From contig NZ_CP114901.1 of assembly GCF_027497175.1 (NCBI RefSeq), forward strand, positions 4,216,001 to 4,280,000: 64,000 nt of DNA, read 5' to 3'. Under the pieces are notes generated by a model, which was not told where the DNA came from, did no database searches, and saw only the letters and a program-made list of their open reading frames with translations. Source of the stretch: Verrucosispora sp. WMMD573. GTDB taxonomy: Bacteria; Actinomycetota; Actinomycetes; Mycobacteriales; Micromonosporaceae. The translations under genes were made by a program, and so were the position numbers. Shown here piece by piece: positions 16,963 through 24,781 of the stretch; position 1 is the first letter of the stretch, and each line of letters begins with the position of its first letter.

Positions 16963-16984
16963 CATGACACGGTGTTCGAGGAGG
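16956..16984 (+). promoter_or_regulatory. RBS-sequestering switch hairpin ahead of terC
   Basis: CCTCGAACA (16956-16964) is the exact reverse complement of TGTTCGAGG (16973-16981). The latter overlaps the ribosome-binding site AGGAGG (16979-16984). CCTCG is also the 3' strand of aptamer P1, so P1 and the sequestering hairpin are mutually exclusive. Mn2+ binding should therefore free the ribosome-binding site and turn TerC on. Confidence 0.72.
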
Positions 16985-16988
16985 CCCC

Positions 16989-18002
16989 ATGTCCGAATTG
17001 TCTGTCGCGGCGGACCTACAGTCGGTGGGCACGCCCTCGCTGTGGGCAATCACCATTCTCGGCGTGCTCGCCCTGCTGGTGTTGGACTTCCTGGTGACCC
17101 GACGCCCGCACGAGGTGTCGCTCAAGGAGGCACTCGGCTGGACCGCCTTCTACATAGCCCTGCCGCTGGCCTTCGGGGCCTGGGTCTGGCACCGCTACGG
17201 CTCCGAGCGTGGCTTCGAGTACCTCACCGGGTACCTGGTCGAGAAGTCGCTGTCGGTCGACAACCTCTTCGTCTTCATGCTGCTGTTGGCCGCCTTCGCG
17301 GTGCCGGCCGTGCTGGCCCAGCGGGTGCTGCTGTTCGGCATCACCGGGGCGCTGGTGCTGCGCGGCACCTTCATCGCCCTCGGCGCCGCGGCCCTGCAGA
17401 CCCTGGACTTCGCCTTCCTGATCTTCGCGTTGATCCTGCTTTTCACCGCCGCCAAGCTGCTCCGCGACGCGTTCACCGGGCACGAGCAGACGGTGGACAT
17501 CGGCACCATGCGCTCGGTGCGACTGCTGCGCCGGTTCATGCCGGTGGTGCACGAGTACCACGGCACGAAGATGACCGTCCGGGTCGACGGGCGGCGGGCG
17601 CTCACCCCGCTCGCGCTGGTGGTGGTGGCGGTGTTCGCCACCGACGTGGTCTTCGCCGTCGACTCGGTGCCGGCGGTCTACGGCATCACCGAGGACCCGT
17701 ACCTCGTCTTCGCCACCAACGCCTTCGCCCTGCTGGGCCTGCGGGCGCTGTACTTCGTGCTGCACGCCGCGCTGAGCCGGCTGGTCCACCTCACCTACGG
17801 CCTGGCCATCATCCTGGCCTTCATCGGCATCAAGCTCGGCCTGCACTGGGCGCACGGTGTCTGGGACGGTGTCCCGGAGATCCCCACCGTGGCCTCGCTG
17901 CTGGTCATCGTCGGCGTGCTGGCCGTGGTCACGTTCACCAGCCTGCGGGCGACCCGCAACGTGGTGCCGGGCGCCAAGGAAGTCGTCACCGAACGCAAGT
18001 GA
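16989..18002 (+). CDS. TerC family integral membrane protein (Mn2+ exporter-like)
   Basis: A 337-residue protein with about nine hydrophobic segments. It has the conserved acidic motifs EKSLSVDNLFVF (about residues 85-96) and TDVVFAVDSVPAV (near 220), which line the TerC ion path. The Alx/TerC family includes riboswitch-controlled Mn2+ exporters. The Mn2+ riboswitch directly upstream supports a manganese role over tellurite resistance. The ATG at 16989 follows AGGAGG by 4 nt. A hairpin terminator follows. Confidence 0.92.
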   Translation: MSELSVAADLQSVGTPSLWAITILGVLALLVLDFLVTRRPHEVSLKEALGWTAFYIALPLAFGAWVWHRYGSERGFEYLTGYLVEKSLSVDNLFVFMLLLAAFAVPAVLAQRVLLFGITGALVLRGTFIALGAAALQTLDFAFLIFALILLFTAAKLLRDAFTGHEQTVDIGTMRSVRLLRRFMPVVHEYHGTKMTVRVDGRRALTPLALVVVAVFATDVVFAVDSVPAVYGITEDPYLVFATNAFALLGLRALYFVLHAALSRLVHLTYGLAIILAFIGIKLGLHWAHGVWDGVPEIPTVASLLVIVGVLAVVTFTSLRATRNVVPGAKEVVTERK

Positions 18003-18009
18003 GCGCCTG

Positions 18010-18037
18010 CCGGCCCGGGTGGCCGATCCCGGGCCGG
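18010..18037 (+). terminator. Hairpin terminator after terC
   Basis: Perfect 10-bp arms CCGGCCCGGG (18010-18019) and CCCGGGCCGG (18028-18037) with an 8-base loop. Confidence 0.6.
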
Positions 18038-18080
18038 TCGAACCCGCCCGCGGCGGTCCTCGCCGTGGTAGGACTGAGCG

Positions 18081-18680
18081 GTGGGTATCGTCACACCGGG
18101 CTTCCAGGGGCGGCCGCGCGCCGACGCCCCGGATCTGCCTCCCGGCCAGTACCTGACGCCTGATTTTCCGGTGCTCTCCGCCGGCCCGACCCCAAGGGTG
18201 CCCCGGGACCAGTGGGAGTTCGTGATCAGCTCCGAGACCGGCATGGAGCACCGGTGGAGCTGGGACGAGATGATGGCGCTGCCCCAGGAGACGCCGACCG
18301 TGGACATCCACTGCGTCACCCGGTGGTCCAAGCTCGGCACCACCTGGCGGGGCGTCTCGCTGGACACGCTGCTCGACGGCGTGGACACCGCCGCCGACTA
18401 CGCCCTCGCGCACTCCTACGGCGGCTACACCACAAACCTCCCGCTGGAGGATCTGCGTGACGGGCAGGCCTGGCTGGTGCACACCTACGACGGTGACGAC
18501 CTGCCGGCCGAGCACGGCGGGCCGGCGCGGCTGATCGTTCCCCACCTCTACTTCTGGAAGTCCGCCAAGTGGGTGCGGGGCATCCATCTCACCGTCGAGG
18601 ACACCCCGGGTTTCTGGGAGACCGCCGGCTACCACGACTACGGCGACCCGTGGCGTGAGCAGCGGTACCAGGGCGATTGA
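18081..18680 (+). CDS. Sulfite oxidase-like molybdopterin oxidoreductase
   Basis: A 199-residue soluble protein of the SUOX/YedY fold. The molybdenum-ligand cysteine is Cys78 in DIHCVTRWSK, and the cofactor pocket segments GGYTTNLPLEDL and PHLYFWKSAKWV are present. Members lack the dimerisation domain of true sulfite oxidases, and their substrate is unknown. The gene starts with GTG and is the first of three overlapping or closely spaced genes, followed by a ferredoxin-NADP reductase-like partner and DUF6510. It may use that reductase for electron transfer. Confidence 0.87.
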   Translation: MGIVTPGFQGRPRADAPDLPPGQYLTPDFPVLSAGPTPRVPRDQWEFVISSETGMEHRWSWDEMMALPQETPTVDIHCVTRWSKLGTTWRGVSLDTLLDGVDTAADYALAHSYGGYTTNLPLEDLRDGQAWLVHTYDGDDLPAEHGGPARLIVPHLYFWKSAKWVRGIHLTVEDTPGFWETAGYHDYGDPWREQRYQGD

Positions 18681-19411
18681 GCGGCCGGATGAGCTGGCGG
18701 GCGGCCCGGTTGGTGGCACACCGGACCGAGACGCCGACGGCGCGGACCCTGGTGCTGGAGGTACCCGGTTGGCCGGCCCACCTGCCTGGCCAGCACGTCG
18801 ACATTCGACTGACCGCGCCGGACGGGTACCAGGCGGCCCGGTCGTACTCGCTCGCCGCCCCCGCCGACGGTGACCGGATCGAGGTGTCCGTCCAGCGTGT
18901 GTTCGACGGCGAGGTGTCGCCGTTCCTGGTGGACGCCTACCGCGAGGGTGACCCGGTCGAGGTGCGCGGCCCGATCGGCGGCTGGTTCGTCTGGCGGCCC
19001 CAGCAGACCGAACCGGTGCTGCTGGTCGCCGGGGGATCGGGGGTGGTGCCGTTGATGGCCATGATCCGTGGCCGGCGGGCGGCCGGAAGCCGGGCGCCGT
19101 TCCGGCTGATCTACTCCGTCCGCACTCCCGACGACGCCTTCTACACCGACGAGCTGCGGCGACGGGTACGCGACGACGCCGGTCTGGACGTGGCCTACGT
19201 GTACACCCGGCAGGCGCCCGAAGGCTGGCGCGGCGAGCCGCACCGGCTCGGTCTCGCCGACGTCAACACACACGGCTGGCCGCCGGAGTTGGAGCCCCTG
19301 GTGTACGTGTGCGGGCCCACCGGTTTCGTGGAGACCGTCTCCGACCTGCTCGTCGGGCTGGGCCACCCGGCACGGCGGGTACGCACCGAACGTTTCGGCC
19401 CGACCGGTTGA
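18677..19411 (+). CDS. Ferredoxin reductase-type FAD/NAD(P) oxidoreductase
   Basis: A 244-residue flavoprotein without an iron-sulfur domain. The FAD site is in QAARSYSLAAP (the R-x-Y-S motif, about residues 52-62) and GPIGGWFVW. The NAD(P) site is LLVAGGSGVVPLMAM (about 115-129), and the C-terminal YVCGPTGF motif is present. The start is either TTG 18677, overlapping the previous stop, or ATG 18689; both imply translational coupling. It probably supplies electrons to the molybdopterin enzyme encoded just upstream. Confidence 0.88.
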   Translation: MSGRMSWRAARLVAHRTETPTARTLVLEVPGWPAHLPGQHVDIRLTAPDGYQAARSYSLAAPADGDRIEVSVQRVFDGEVSPFLVDAYREGDPVEVRGPIGGWFVWRPQQTEPVLLVAGGSGVVPLMAMIRGRRAAGSRAPFRLIYSVRTPDDAFYTDELRRRVRDDAGLDVAYVYTRQAPEGWRGEPHRLGLADVNTHGWPPELEPLVYVCGPTGFVETVSDLLVGLGHPARRVRTERFGPTG

Positions 19412-19424
19412 GAGGAGACCGCGG

Positions 19425-19703
19425 ATGACCGCGCTGCCCTACGTGGACGGCAACATGCTCGACGGTCCGTTGGGGGAGGTGTTCGCCGTCGACCTGAGCA
19501 GCGCCACCGCCCGGTGCGCCAACTGTGGCACCCCCGGTCCGGTGGCCGGGCTGCGGGTCTACTCGCACGCGCCCGGCCTGGTGGGTCGCTGCCCCACCTG
19601 CGTCGAGGTGATGTTGCGACTCGTACGCGCGCCCGACCGCGCCTGGCTCGACCTACGCGGCGCCACCTTCCTCCAGTTCCCGATGCCACTCCAACCCCGC
19701 TAG
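19425..19703 (+). CDS. DUF6510 family zinc-ribbon-like protein
   Basis: A 92-residue protein with two Cys pairs, CANCG (about 31-35) and CPTC (about 56-59), which should bind one zinc. This matches DUF6510, usually encoded with the same molybdopterin oxidoreductase and reductase pair. The RBS is GAGGAG before the ATG. Function unknown. Confidence 0.78.
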   Translation: MTALPYVDGNMLDGPLGEVFAVDLSSATARCANCGTPGPVAGLRVYSHAPGLVGRCPTCVEVMLRLVRAPDRAWLDLRGATFLQFPMPLQPR

Positions 19704-19709
19704 ATTCCG

Positions 19710-19779
19710 CGATCTTGCACTTCCGGTCGCCATTTTGCCGTCTTTATACCGGTTTGACCCGACGAGAAGTGCAAGATCG
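19710..19779. repeat. Long-loop inverted repeat, REP-like intergenic element
   Basis: CGATCTTGCACTTC (19710-19723) and its exact reverse complement GAAGTGCAAGATCG (19766-19779) enclose 42 AT-richer bases. It occupies the gap before the NDH-2 gene. From memory, the GATCTTGCACTT core recurs in Micromonospora intergenic regions; this needs a genome search. Confidence 0.6.
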
Positions 19780-19828
19780 ACGGCGGGAGTGGACGTTTGC
19801 GGGCGGAGATGACGGGAACCGGGCCGAA

Positions 19829-21130
19829 ATGACGAAGCCTCGTGTGGTGATCGTGGGGGCCGGGTTCGCCGGGTACCACGCGGCGAAGACGTTGAGCCGG
19901 TTGGCCCGCGGCCGAGCCGAGATCGTCCTGCTGAACTCGACAGATTATTTCCTGTACCTGCCGCTGCTGCCGGAGGTGGCGGCGGGGGTGGTGGAGCCGG
20001 GCCGGATCGCGGTGCCGCTGGCCGGCACCCTGGACGGCGTAAGGGTGGTCATCGGCGAGGCCGACAGCGTCGACCTGCAGAACCGGTGGGTCGGCTTCAC
20101 CCAGCCGGAGGGCGATCACAATCGGCTGGCGTACGACCGGCTGGTCCTCTCCGTCGGCAGCGTGAACAAGCTGCTACCCATTCCCGGCGTTACCGAGTAC
20201 GCCCACGGCTTCCGCGGCCTGCCCGAGGCGCTCTACCTGCACGATCATGTGGTCCGGCAGATCGAGCTGGCCGAGCAGGCGGAGGACCCGGCGGAGCAGC
20301 AGGCACGCGCCACGTTCGTGGTGGTGGGTGCCGGCTACACCGGTACCGAGGTGGCCGCGCACGGCATCCTGTTCACCGACGAACTGGCCGCCCAGCACCC
20401 CCGGCTCAAGATCCGGCCGAGGTGGCTGCTGCTGGACGTCGCCCCACGCGTGTTGCCGGAGCTGGACCGGCGGATGTCGGTCACCGCCGACAAGGTGCTG
20501 CGGCGGCGCGGAGTCGACGTACGGATGGGCACCTCGGTGGCGGTCGCCACCTCCGACGGGGTCAAGCTCACCGACGGCGAGTACGTGCCCACCTGCTCGC
20601 TGGTCTGGTGCGTCGGCGTACGCCCCGACCCGTTCGTGGCGGAACTGGGTCTGCGGACCGAGAAGGGACGTTTGGTCGTCGACGAGTACCTCAACGTCCC
20701 CGGGTTCCCCGAGGTCTACGCCTGCGGCGATGCCGCCGCGGTGCCCGACCTGACCCGGCCCGGCGAGATCTGCACGATGACCGCCCAGCACGCGCAGCGG
20801 CAGGGCAAGCTGGCCGCGCACAACATCGCCGCCTCGTACGGACAGGGACGCCGCCGGCCGTACAAGCACCACGACCTCGGTTGGGTGGTCGACCTGGGCG
20901 GCAAGCAGGCCGCGGCAAATCCGTTGAAGGTGCCGCTGTCCGGTCTACCCGCCAAGGCGGTCACCCGGGGCTACCACCTGCTCGCGATGCCCGGCAACCG
21001 GGCCAGGGTGAGCGCGGACTGGTTCCTCGACGCCGCGCTACAACGGTCGGCGGCGCAGCTCGGACTGATCTCCGCCACCGCCGTACCGCTGGAGAGTTCG
21101 TCGCCCGAGATGCCGGCGCGGGCCCGCTGA
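19829..21130 (+). CDS. Type II NADH dehydrogenase-like FAD/NAD oxidoreductase
   Basis: A 433-residue two-dinucleotide-fold flavoprotein. The FAD site is VVIVGAGFAGYHAAKTL at the N-terminus. The NAD site is FVVVGAGYTGTEVAA (about 167-181), and the second FAD motif is EVYACGDAAAVPD (about 303-315). NDH-2 enzymes pass electrons from NADH to quinone at the inner face of the membrane without proton pumping. The C-terminal hydrophobic segment is modest, so a soluble relative cannot be excluded. The ATG at 19829 gives the usual N-terminus. Confidence 0.85.
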   Translation: MTKPRVVIVGAGFAGYHAAKTLSRLARGRAEIVLLNSTDYFLYLPLLPEVAAGVVEPGRIAVPLAGTLDGVRVVIGEADSVDLQNRWVGFTQPEGDHNRLAYDRLVLSVGSVNKLLPIPGVTEYAHGFRGLPEALYLHDHVVRQIELAEQAEDPAEQQARATFVVVGAGYTGTEVAAHGILFTDELAAQHPRLKIRPRWLLLDVAPRVLPELDRRMSVTADKVLRRRGVDVRMGTSVAVATSDGVKLTDGEYVPTCSLVWCVGVRPDPFVAELGLRTEKGRLVVDEYLNVPGFPEVYACGDAAAVPDLTRPGEICTMTAQHAQRQGKLAAHNIAASYGQGRRRPYKHHDLGWVVDLGGKQAAANPLKVPLSGLPAKAVTRGYHLLAMPGNRARVSADWFLDAALQRSAAQLGLISATAVPLESSSPEMPARAR

Positions 21131-21144
21131 CGAGCCCGGCGGCC

Positions 21145-21177
21145 GTGCGGTCGTGGGCGCACATCCCACGACCGCAC
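21145..21177. terminator. Hairpin between convergent genes
   Basis: Perfect 13-bp arms (21145-21157 and 21165-21177) around a 7-base loop, between the NDH-2-like gene and the convergent DUF2267 fusion gene. Confidence 0.65.
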
Positions 21178-21192
21178 GAGTTGGTCTGCGGC

Positions 21193-22170
21193 TCAGCCGG
21201 CGGCGATGCCCGCCCCGGCCTCGTCGATGGCGTCATCGACCGTGCGTGCCAGGTCGATGTCCATCGCGGTCACCGCCCCGGCGTTACTTGAGGTCACAGT
21301 CAGCACGGCGGTCGTCGGGTCGGCGCGGCCGATCCGTGGTCCGCGGCCGGTCTGCTGGCGCAGCTGATCGAGCCGGTCCAACACCCGGTCCAGGTTGCCC
21401 GGCGGCAACTCCAGGGTTCGGGACAGCCCGGTGCCGTCACCGGACCAGTAGGGCAGGTCGGCCAGGGCCGCGCGCAACTCGGCCGCCGACAACGGCGGCA
21501 GCGCGCTGACCGAACCGACCACGCCGCCGCCGGCCGCCGGCTGGTCCAGCAACTGCCGCAGCTCGTCCGGTACGTGCAGCGACTCGATCAGGTCGCCGTC
21601 GTGCTCGGCGAGTGCGGCGAAGGTCGCCTCGGCCTGATAGCGCGCCTGCTCCGGGCTTCGACCGCTGATCCGACCCACCTCGGACAGGAAGCCGCTGAGG
21701 TCCTGGCGCCGCTCGATGCCGTCTACCGGGACCACGTCGTGCAGCGAGGCGGGCACCGCCTCCAGCAGCCGGCGGCGTTCGCCGGCCTCCAGGGCCCAGG
21801 CCAGCACGAGCACCGTCGACTCGACCCCGACCTTGGCGGTGCGGAAGTCGACCCCGGCGCGGCGGACGACGTCCTCGACCAGGTCGCGGTAGCCCATGGT
21901 GGTGATGCCCGGTGCCTGCACACCTGGCTCTGGACGGGGCCGAGGGGTCTGCGGGAGACCGGCTGACGGGGGAGCGGGACCGCCCCGCGTGGTGTCCGGT
22001 TTGCGGCTGCCGGCCGGTGCGGGGCCGGCCCGCTTGTTCTGGTCGAGGTGGGTGAGTTGCTTGGACGCGCTCAGGCTGGCGCCGGTGTCGGCGGCCCGCA
22101 TGCCGCGTTCCCGGGCCTGGCGGGCCAGTGCCCGGCGGCGCTGGTTGTCGCCCTCCATCTGCTTACGCAT
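21193..22170 (-). CDS. DUF2267 domain fused to a pterin-carbinolamine-dehydratase-like domain
   Basis: A 325-residue protein. A charged N-terminus (about 1-85, with Arg/Ala-rich and Pro-rich segments) precedes a DUF2267 region (about 93-205, beginning MGYRDLVEDVVRRAG). The last 100 residues (LSAAELRAALADLPYWSGDG to AVTAMDIDLARTVDDAI) follow the pterin-4a-carbinolamine dehydratase layout. The catalytic HPH-type histidines are not visible, so dehydratase activity is doubtful. The ATG at 22170 has GAGG 8 nt upstream. Confidence 0.7.
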   Translation of the reverse strand: MRKQMEGDNQRRRALARQARERGMRAADTGASLSASKQLTHLDQNKRAGPAPAGSRKPDTTRGGPAPPSAGLPQTPRPRPEPGVQAPGITTMGYRDLVEDVVRRAGVDFRTAKVGVESTVLVLAWALEAGERRRLLEAVPASLHDVVPVDGIERRQDLSGFLSEVGRISGRSPEQARYQAEATFAALAEHDGDLIESLHVPDELRQLLDQPAAGGGVVGSVSALPPLSAAELRAALADLPYWSGDGTGLSRTLELPPGNLDRVLDRLDQLRQQTGRGPRIGRADPTTAVLTVTSSNAGAVTAMDIDLARTVDDAIDEAGAGIAAG

Positions 22171-22384
22171 GGTGCACACCTCGCTTCCGCTGGTGTTGTC
22201 TGGCTTCGTCGATGGCCTTCCCGGCCCTCGCCGGTGCGAAACGATCAGGTCGGCGTGGGCCGGGCGCCGGTCGCCGACATCGGTGCGGCTTCATCCGGCC
22301 GGGGTGAGGGCTCGTCACCCGGGCGGGGCCGACGATCGCGGTGGACCGGAGATCTTCCGAGGCACGGCGGAAGGGAAGGTCGTG

Positions 22385-22681
22385 ATGAAGCGGATAGTCG
22401 AGATCGTCCCCGCTCGACCCGGTTGGTACGCCCGGTGGCGGCTGGCACCTGAGCGCACCCGCTGTTACCCGGTGAGCCTGTGGGCGCTGTTGGAAGAGGC
22501 CGACGGCGGCGGTCGCGAGGTAATCGGCGTCGACTGCGCCGGCCAGTGGCCCGGAGAGCAGGACGACGGGACAGGTGCGGAGTTCGTCCGCTATCTGTTC
22601 AAGACGCCGGATTCGGGTCCGCCGGAGGACGCGGAGCCGACCACCCACCGCACGGGCCGGTATCCGGTCCCGGCCTCCTGA
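22385..22681 (+). CDS. Conserved hypothetical small protein
   Basis: A 98-residue protein with no recognised domain. The N-terminal third (RPGWYARWRLAP, YPVSLWALLEE) looks like a small beta-rich fold and the tail is acidic and Pro-rich. The ATG at 22385 has GGAAGG upstream. A hairpin follows 11 bp after the stop. It appears to be an independent unit. Confidence 0.6.
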   Translation: MKRIVEIVPARPGWYARWRLAPERTRCYPVSLWALLEEADGGGREVIGVDCAGQWPGEQDDGTGAEFVRYLFKTPDSGPPEDAEPTTHRTGRYPVPAS

Positions 22682-23072
22682 GCCATCCTCCGGCCCCCGA
22701 CCCCTGGTCCCAGGGTCGGGGGCCACCCCTTCTGCGTGTCCCTGGCACTCCGGTCGGCGTGAGCTCGATGCGGGTTGATCCGGCCTGGTGACGCCCGTCC
22801 CGGCCGGGTTTGACTGGCACGGTTGCGGTACTTCGCTGCGGTACTTCCGCAGGTTGCCGGGTCCAGCCGATGAAGCGGCGGTGCAGTGCGCCGGCCGGCG
22901 CCCAGGGCATGTCCTCGGCGGCCTGCACGAGATAGGCACCGAGGTAGAGGGCCAGCGACACCGGCGCGTCGGCGTACTCCGCGCGCAGCTCCCGCCGTCG
23001 GGTCGGGCACGGCCACGGCAGGTCGCAGCCGCCGCAGCTCCAGAGCGGCAGCACCGGCCCGTGGGTGGTCAC
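22599..23072 (-). CDS. Small Cys-motif protein, last of a three-gene operon
   Basis: A frame of 157 codons beginning at GTG 23072. The N-terminal 65 residues look real: a CGGC-x5-C motif (Cys13, Cys16, Cys22 region, CDLPWPCPTRR) and a helical ALHRRFIGWTRQ end. The C-terminal half is low-complexity and runs through an opposite-strand terminator and gene, so the functional protein may be shorter or the frame altered. The start overlaps the stop of the next upstream gene by 4 bp (GTGA). Confidence 0.5.
   Translation of the reverse strand: MTTHGPVLPLWSCGGCDLPWPCPTRRRELRAEYADAPVSLALYLGAYLVQAAEDMPWAPAGALHRRFIGWTRQPAEVPQRSTATVPVKPGRDGRHQAGSTRIELTPTGVPGTRRRGGPRPWDQGSGAGGWLRRPGPDTGPCGGWSAPRPPADPNPAS
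22692..22724 (+). terminator. Hairpin terminator after the 98-residue gene
   Basis: GGCCCCCGACCC (22692-22703) pairs perfectly with GGGTCGGGGGCC (22713-22724). It lies inside the 3' part of the opposite-strand reading frame 22599-23072. Confidence 0.65.
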
Positions 23073-23248
23073 CGCACACCGTCCAGGAACCGGGCGACGC
23101 TCGCGGGGGCCTGCCGGCTGGTCGCCCAGTCCACCTGCCAGCAGGGGTACGGGGACAGCCGCGACCACCACGCCCGGCAGCCAGCGCACATGCCGTCGAG
23201 CCCTCGAAGGTGGACCGCGAGGATGGCTTGCTCCGCGCCGTTGGTCAT
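23069..23248 (-). CDS. 59-residue hypothetical protein with C-x2-C motif
   Basis: A small protein with MCAGCRAWWSRLSPYPC (Cys21, Cys24 and Cys36), which could bind zinc. The ATG at 23248 has GGAGGAG upstream and overlaps the previous stop by 4 bp. Its stop overlaps the next GTG. It belongs to a three-gene co-translated operon divergent from an XRE-HD pair. Function unknown. Confidence 0.6.
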   Translation of the reverse strand: MTNGAEQAILAVHLRGLDGMCAGCRAWWSRLSPYPCWQVDWATSRQAPASVARFLDGVR

Positions 23249-23451
23249 TGCTCCTCCTCGGTCGGCCAGTGCCCGCGGTTGATCGGGATGCGGTGTCGGT
23301 TCCGGCAGGGCAGGTCGGCCCCGCACCGGCACAGCCACCTCCACTTGCGCCACGACCATGCCGGTCGGTGTCGCCGCGCCAAGGTCATCGCTACGGCGAT
23401 CAGGTACTGGTCGTAGGACACTCGTCGCCCCGGTGGCGTCCTGTCCCGCAT
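23245..23451 (-). CDS. 68-residue hypothetical protein, first of the small-gene operon
   Basis: A basic, Trp-rich protein (WSWRKWRWLCRCGADLPCRN, with Cys41, Cys43 and Cys49) that could form a small metal-binding or nucleic-acid-binding fold. It is the first gene of the operon and lies 202 bp from the divergent XRE gene. The ATG at 23451 is chosen because the upstream frame is non-coding in composition. No family recognised. Confidence 0.5.
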   Translation of the reverse strand: MRDRTPPGRRVSYDQYLIAVAMTLARRHRPAWSWRKWRWLCRCGADLPCRNRHRIPINRGHWPTEEEQ

Positions 23452-23653
23452 TACTGGCCCCCTCCGCCGGGCAGCGCCCCATGGCCGACCCCCAAGCCAC
23501 GGGACCGGATCTAGAACGTTCGGTAACTGCGACGCTACGATCACCACGACGACGGTGGGACTCACCCGCAGTACGAGTGAGCAGCCCACATGTCAGCCGC
23601 AGCGGTTGAGTCAAGGCGGAAACGTCGACCACCGGTCAACGTAGGGATGACGC

Positions 23654-24781
23654 ATGGCAGGTCGCGGACGATCAGCACCGCAGCGGGGCGAGGTGACCGG
23701 CTACCTGCTCAAGTTGATCCGGGAGTCCGTTCCGCTGACGCAGGAGCAACTTGCCGCCGACCTGGGCGTCGACCGTGTGACCGTGCAGAGCTGGGAGTCC
23801 GGGCGCCGGCCATTCACGGCGGTGCCGCTCGGGCAGGCGTTCGCCGTCCGGCGCAGGCTCGGTCGGCTCGGAGCGAACGTGACCCTGCTCGCCGCACTCG
23901 ACGACGCCGCCGAGGCAGACTTCATCCTCGCCGCAGTCCTGGACGGCCAGGTGGATCGGTGCGACATCGCCGAACAGCCGCTCGGCTGGTGCGTACTCAC
24001 CCACCGCCTGACCGATCTGATCCTCTGGGCTGTTCTCGGGCAGACACCGACCTTCGCCAAAGGCATACCCGTCGCCCCTGCCCGGCGAGGTCCGGTGGCA
24101 TCGGGGCCGGCCCTGCCCGCCGACGAGCAACGCGCGTTCTTCACCCGGCTTCACGTACTCGCCGAACGGGCAGCCGCCGGACGTGACCCGAGCGTTCTGC
24201 TGCATCGACAAGCGTGCTTTCTCGCGGGCATGGACCCCACCAGGACAGCCGCCGGATGGCTCTCCCAGACCACCACCCGCACCCCCAGGGCGATCACGTT
24301 CCGAACCTGGTCACCGCTGTGGCCTGACGCCCGCTCCGTCGTCACATCCCTTGCGAACCAGGGCGACCCGGAGCCCTTACGAGACTTCCTCGCCCGCGCG
24401 CATCCGGACGACGCCTGCGAGAGAGCAGCCCTCAACTACTCGGCCTACTGGGTCGGCGAGATCCCGTACCGCCAGCACGACGACTCATTCATGCCGGCAC
24501 CGATCGCGGACTGGCACGGTTCGGTTCTCTTCCGGCACCTGGTCCAGCGCCTCGACCCGACGCATCCCTTCGTCGACCTCAACGTCCACAACATCTGGGC
24601 TCTGCTCGCCGTACGCCGCAGACTCACCCTCGACAACCCCGCCGAGAGCCGCGCGCTCCTCGAACGCAGTACCCGGATCCTGGACAGTGACCACATCTCT
24701 CCACAATCCCGGCAGGAACTAGCCTCTATCGTCTACAGCCTGCGAGCAGACGGAGTCACCGGCACAGGGACGGGCAGATGA
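23654..24781 (+). CDS. XRE-family helix-turn-helix regulator with C-terminal sensory domain
   Basis: A 375-residue protein. The HTH spans about residues 15-60 (LTQEQLAADLGVDRVTVQSWESGRR, cited here by its ends LTQEQLAADLG and QSWESGRR). The rest is helical, and resembles the C-terminal domains of actinobacterial XRE regulators. Its stop overlaps the ATG of the HD gene (ATGA), so the two are co-translated. The preference for C-ending codons in the second half differs from neighbours and hints at acquisition. The regulated target is unknown. Confidence 0.82.
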   Translation: MAGRGRSAPQRGEVTGYLLKLIRESVPLTQEQLAADLGVDRVTVQSWESGRRPFTAVPLGQAFAVRRRLGRLGANVTLLAALDDAAEADFILAAVLDGQVDRCDIAEQPLGWCVLTHRLTDLILWAVLGQTPTFAKGIPVAPARRGPVASGPALPADEQRAFFTRLHVLAERAAAGRDPSVLLHRQACFLAGMDPTRTAAGWLSQTTTRTPRAITFRTWSPLWPDARSVVTSLANQGDPEPLRDFLARAHPDDACERAALNYSAYWVGEIPYRQHDDSFMPAPIADWHGSVLFRHLVQRLDPTHPFVDLNVHNIWALLAVRRRLTLDNPAESRALLERSTRILDSDHISPQSRQELASIVYSLRADGVTGTGTGR

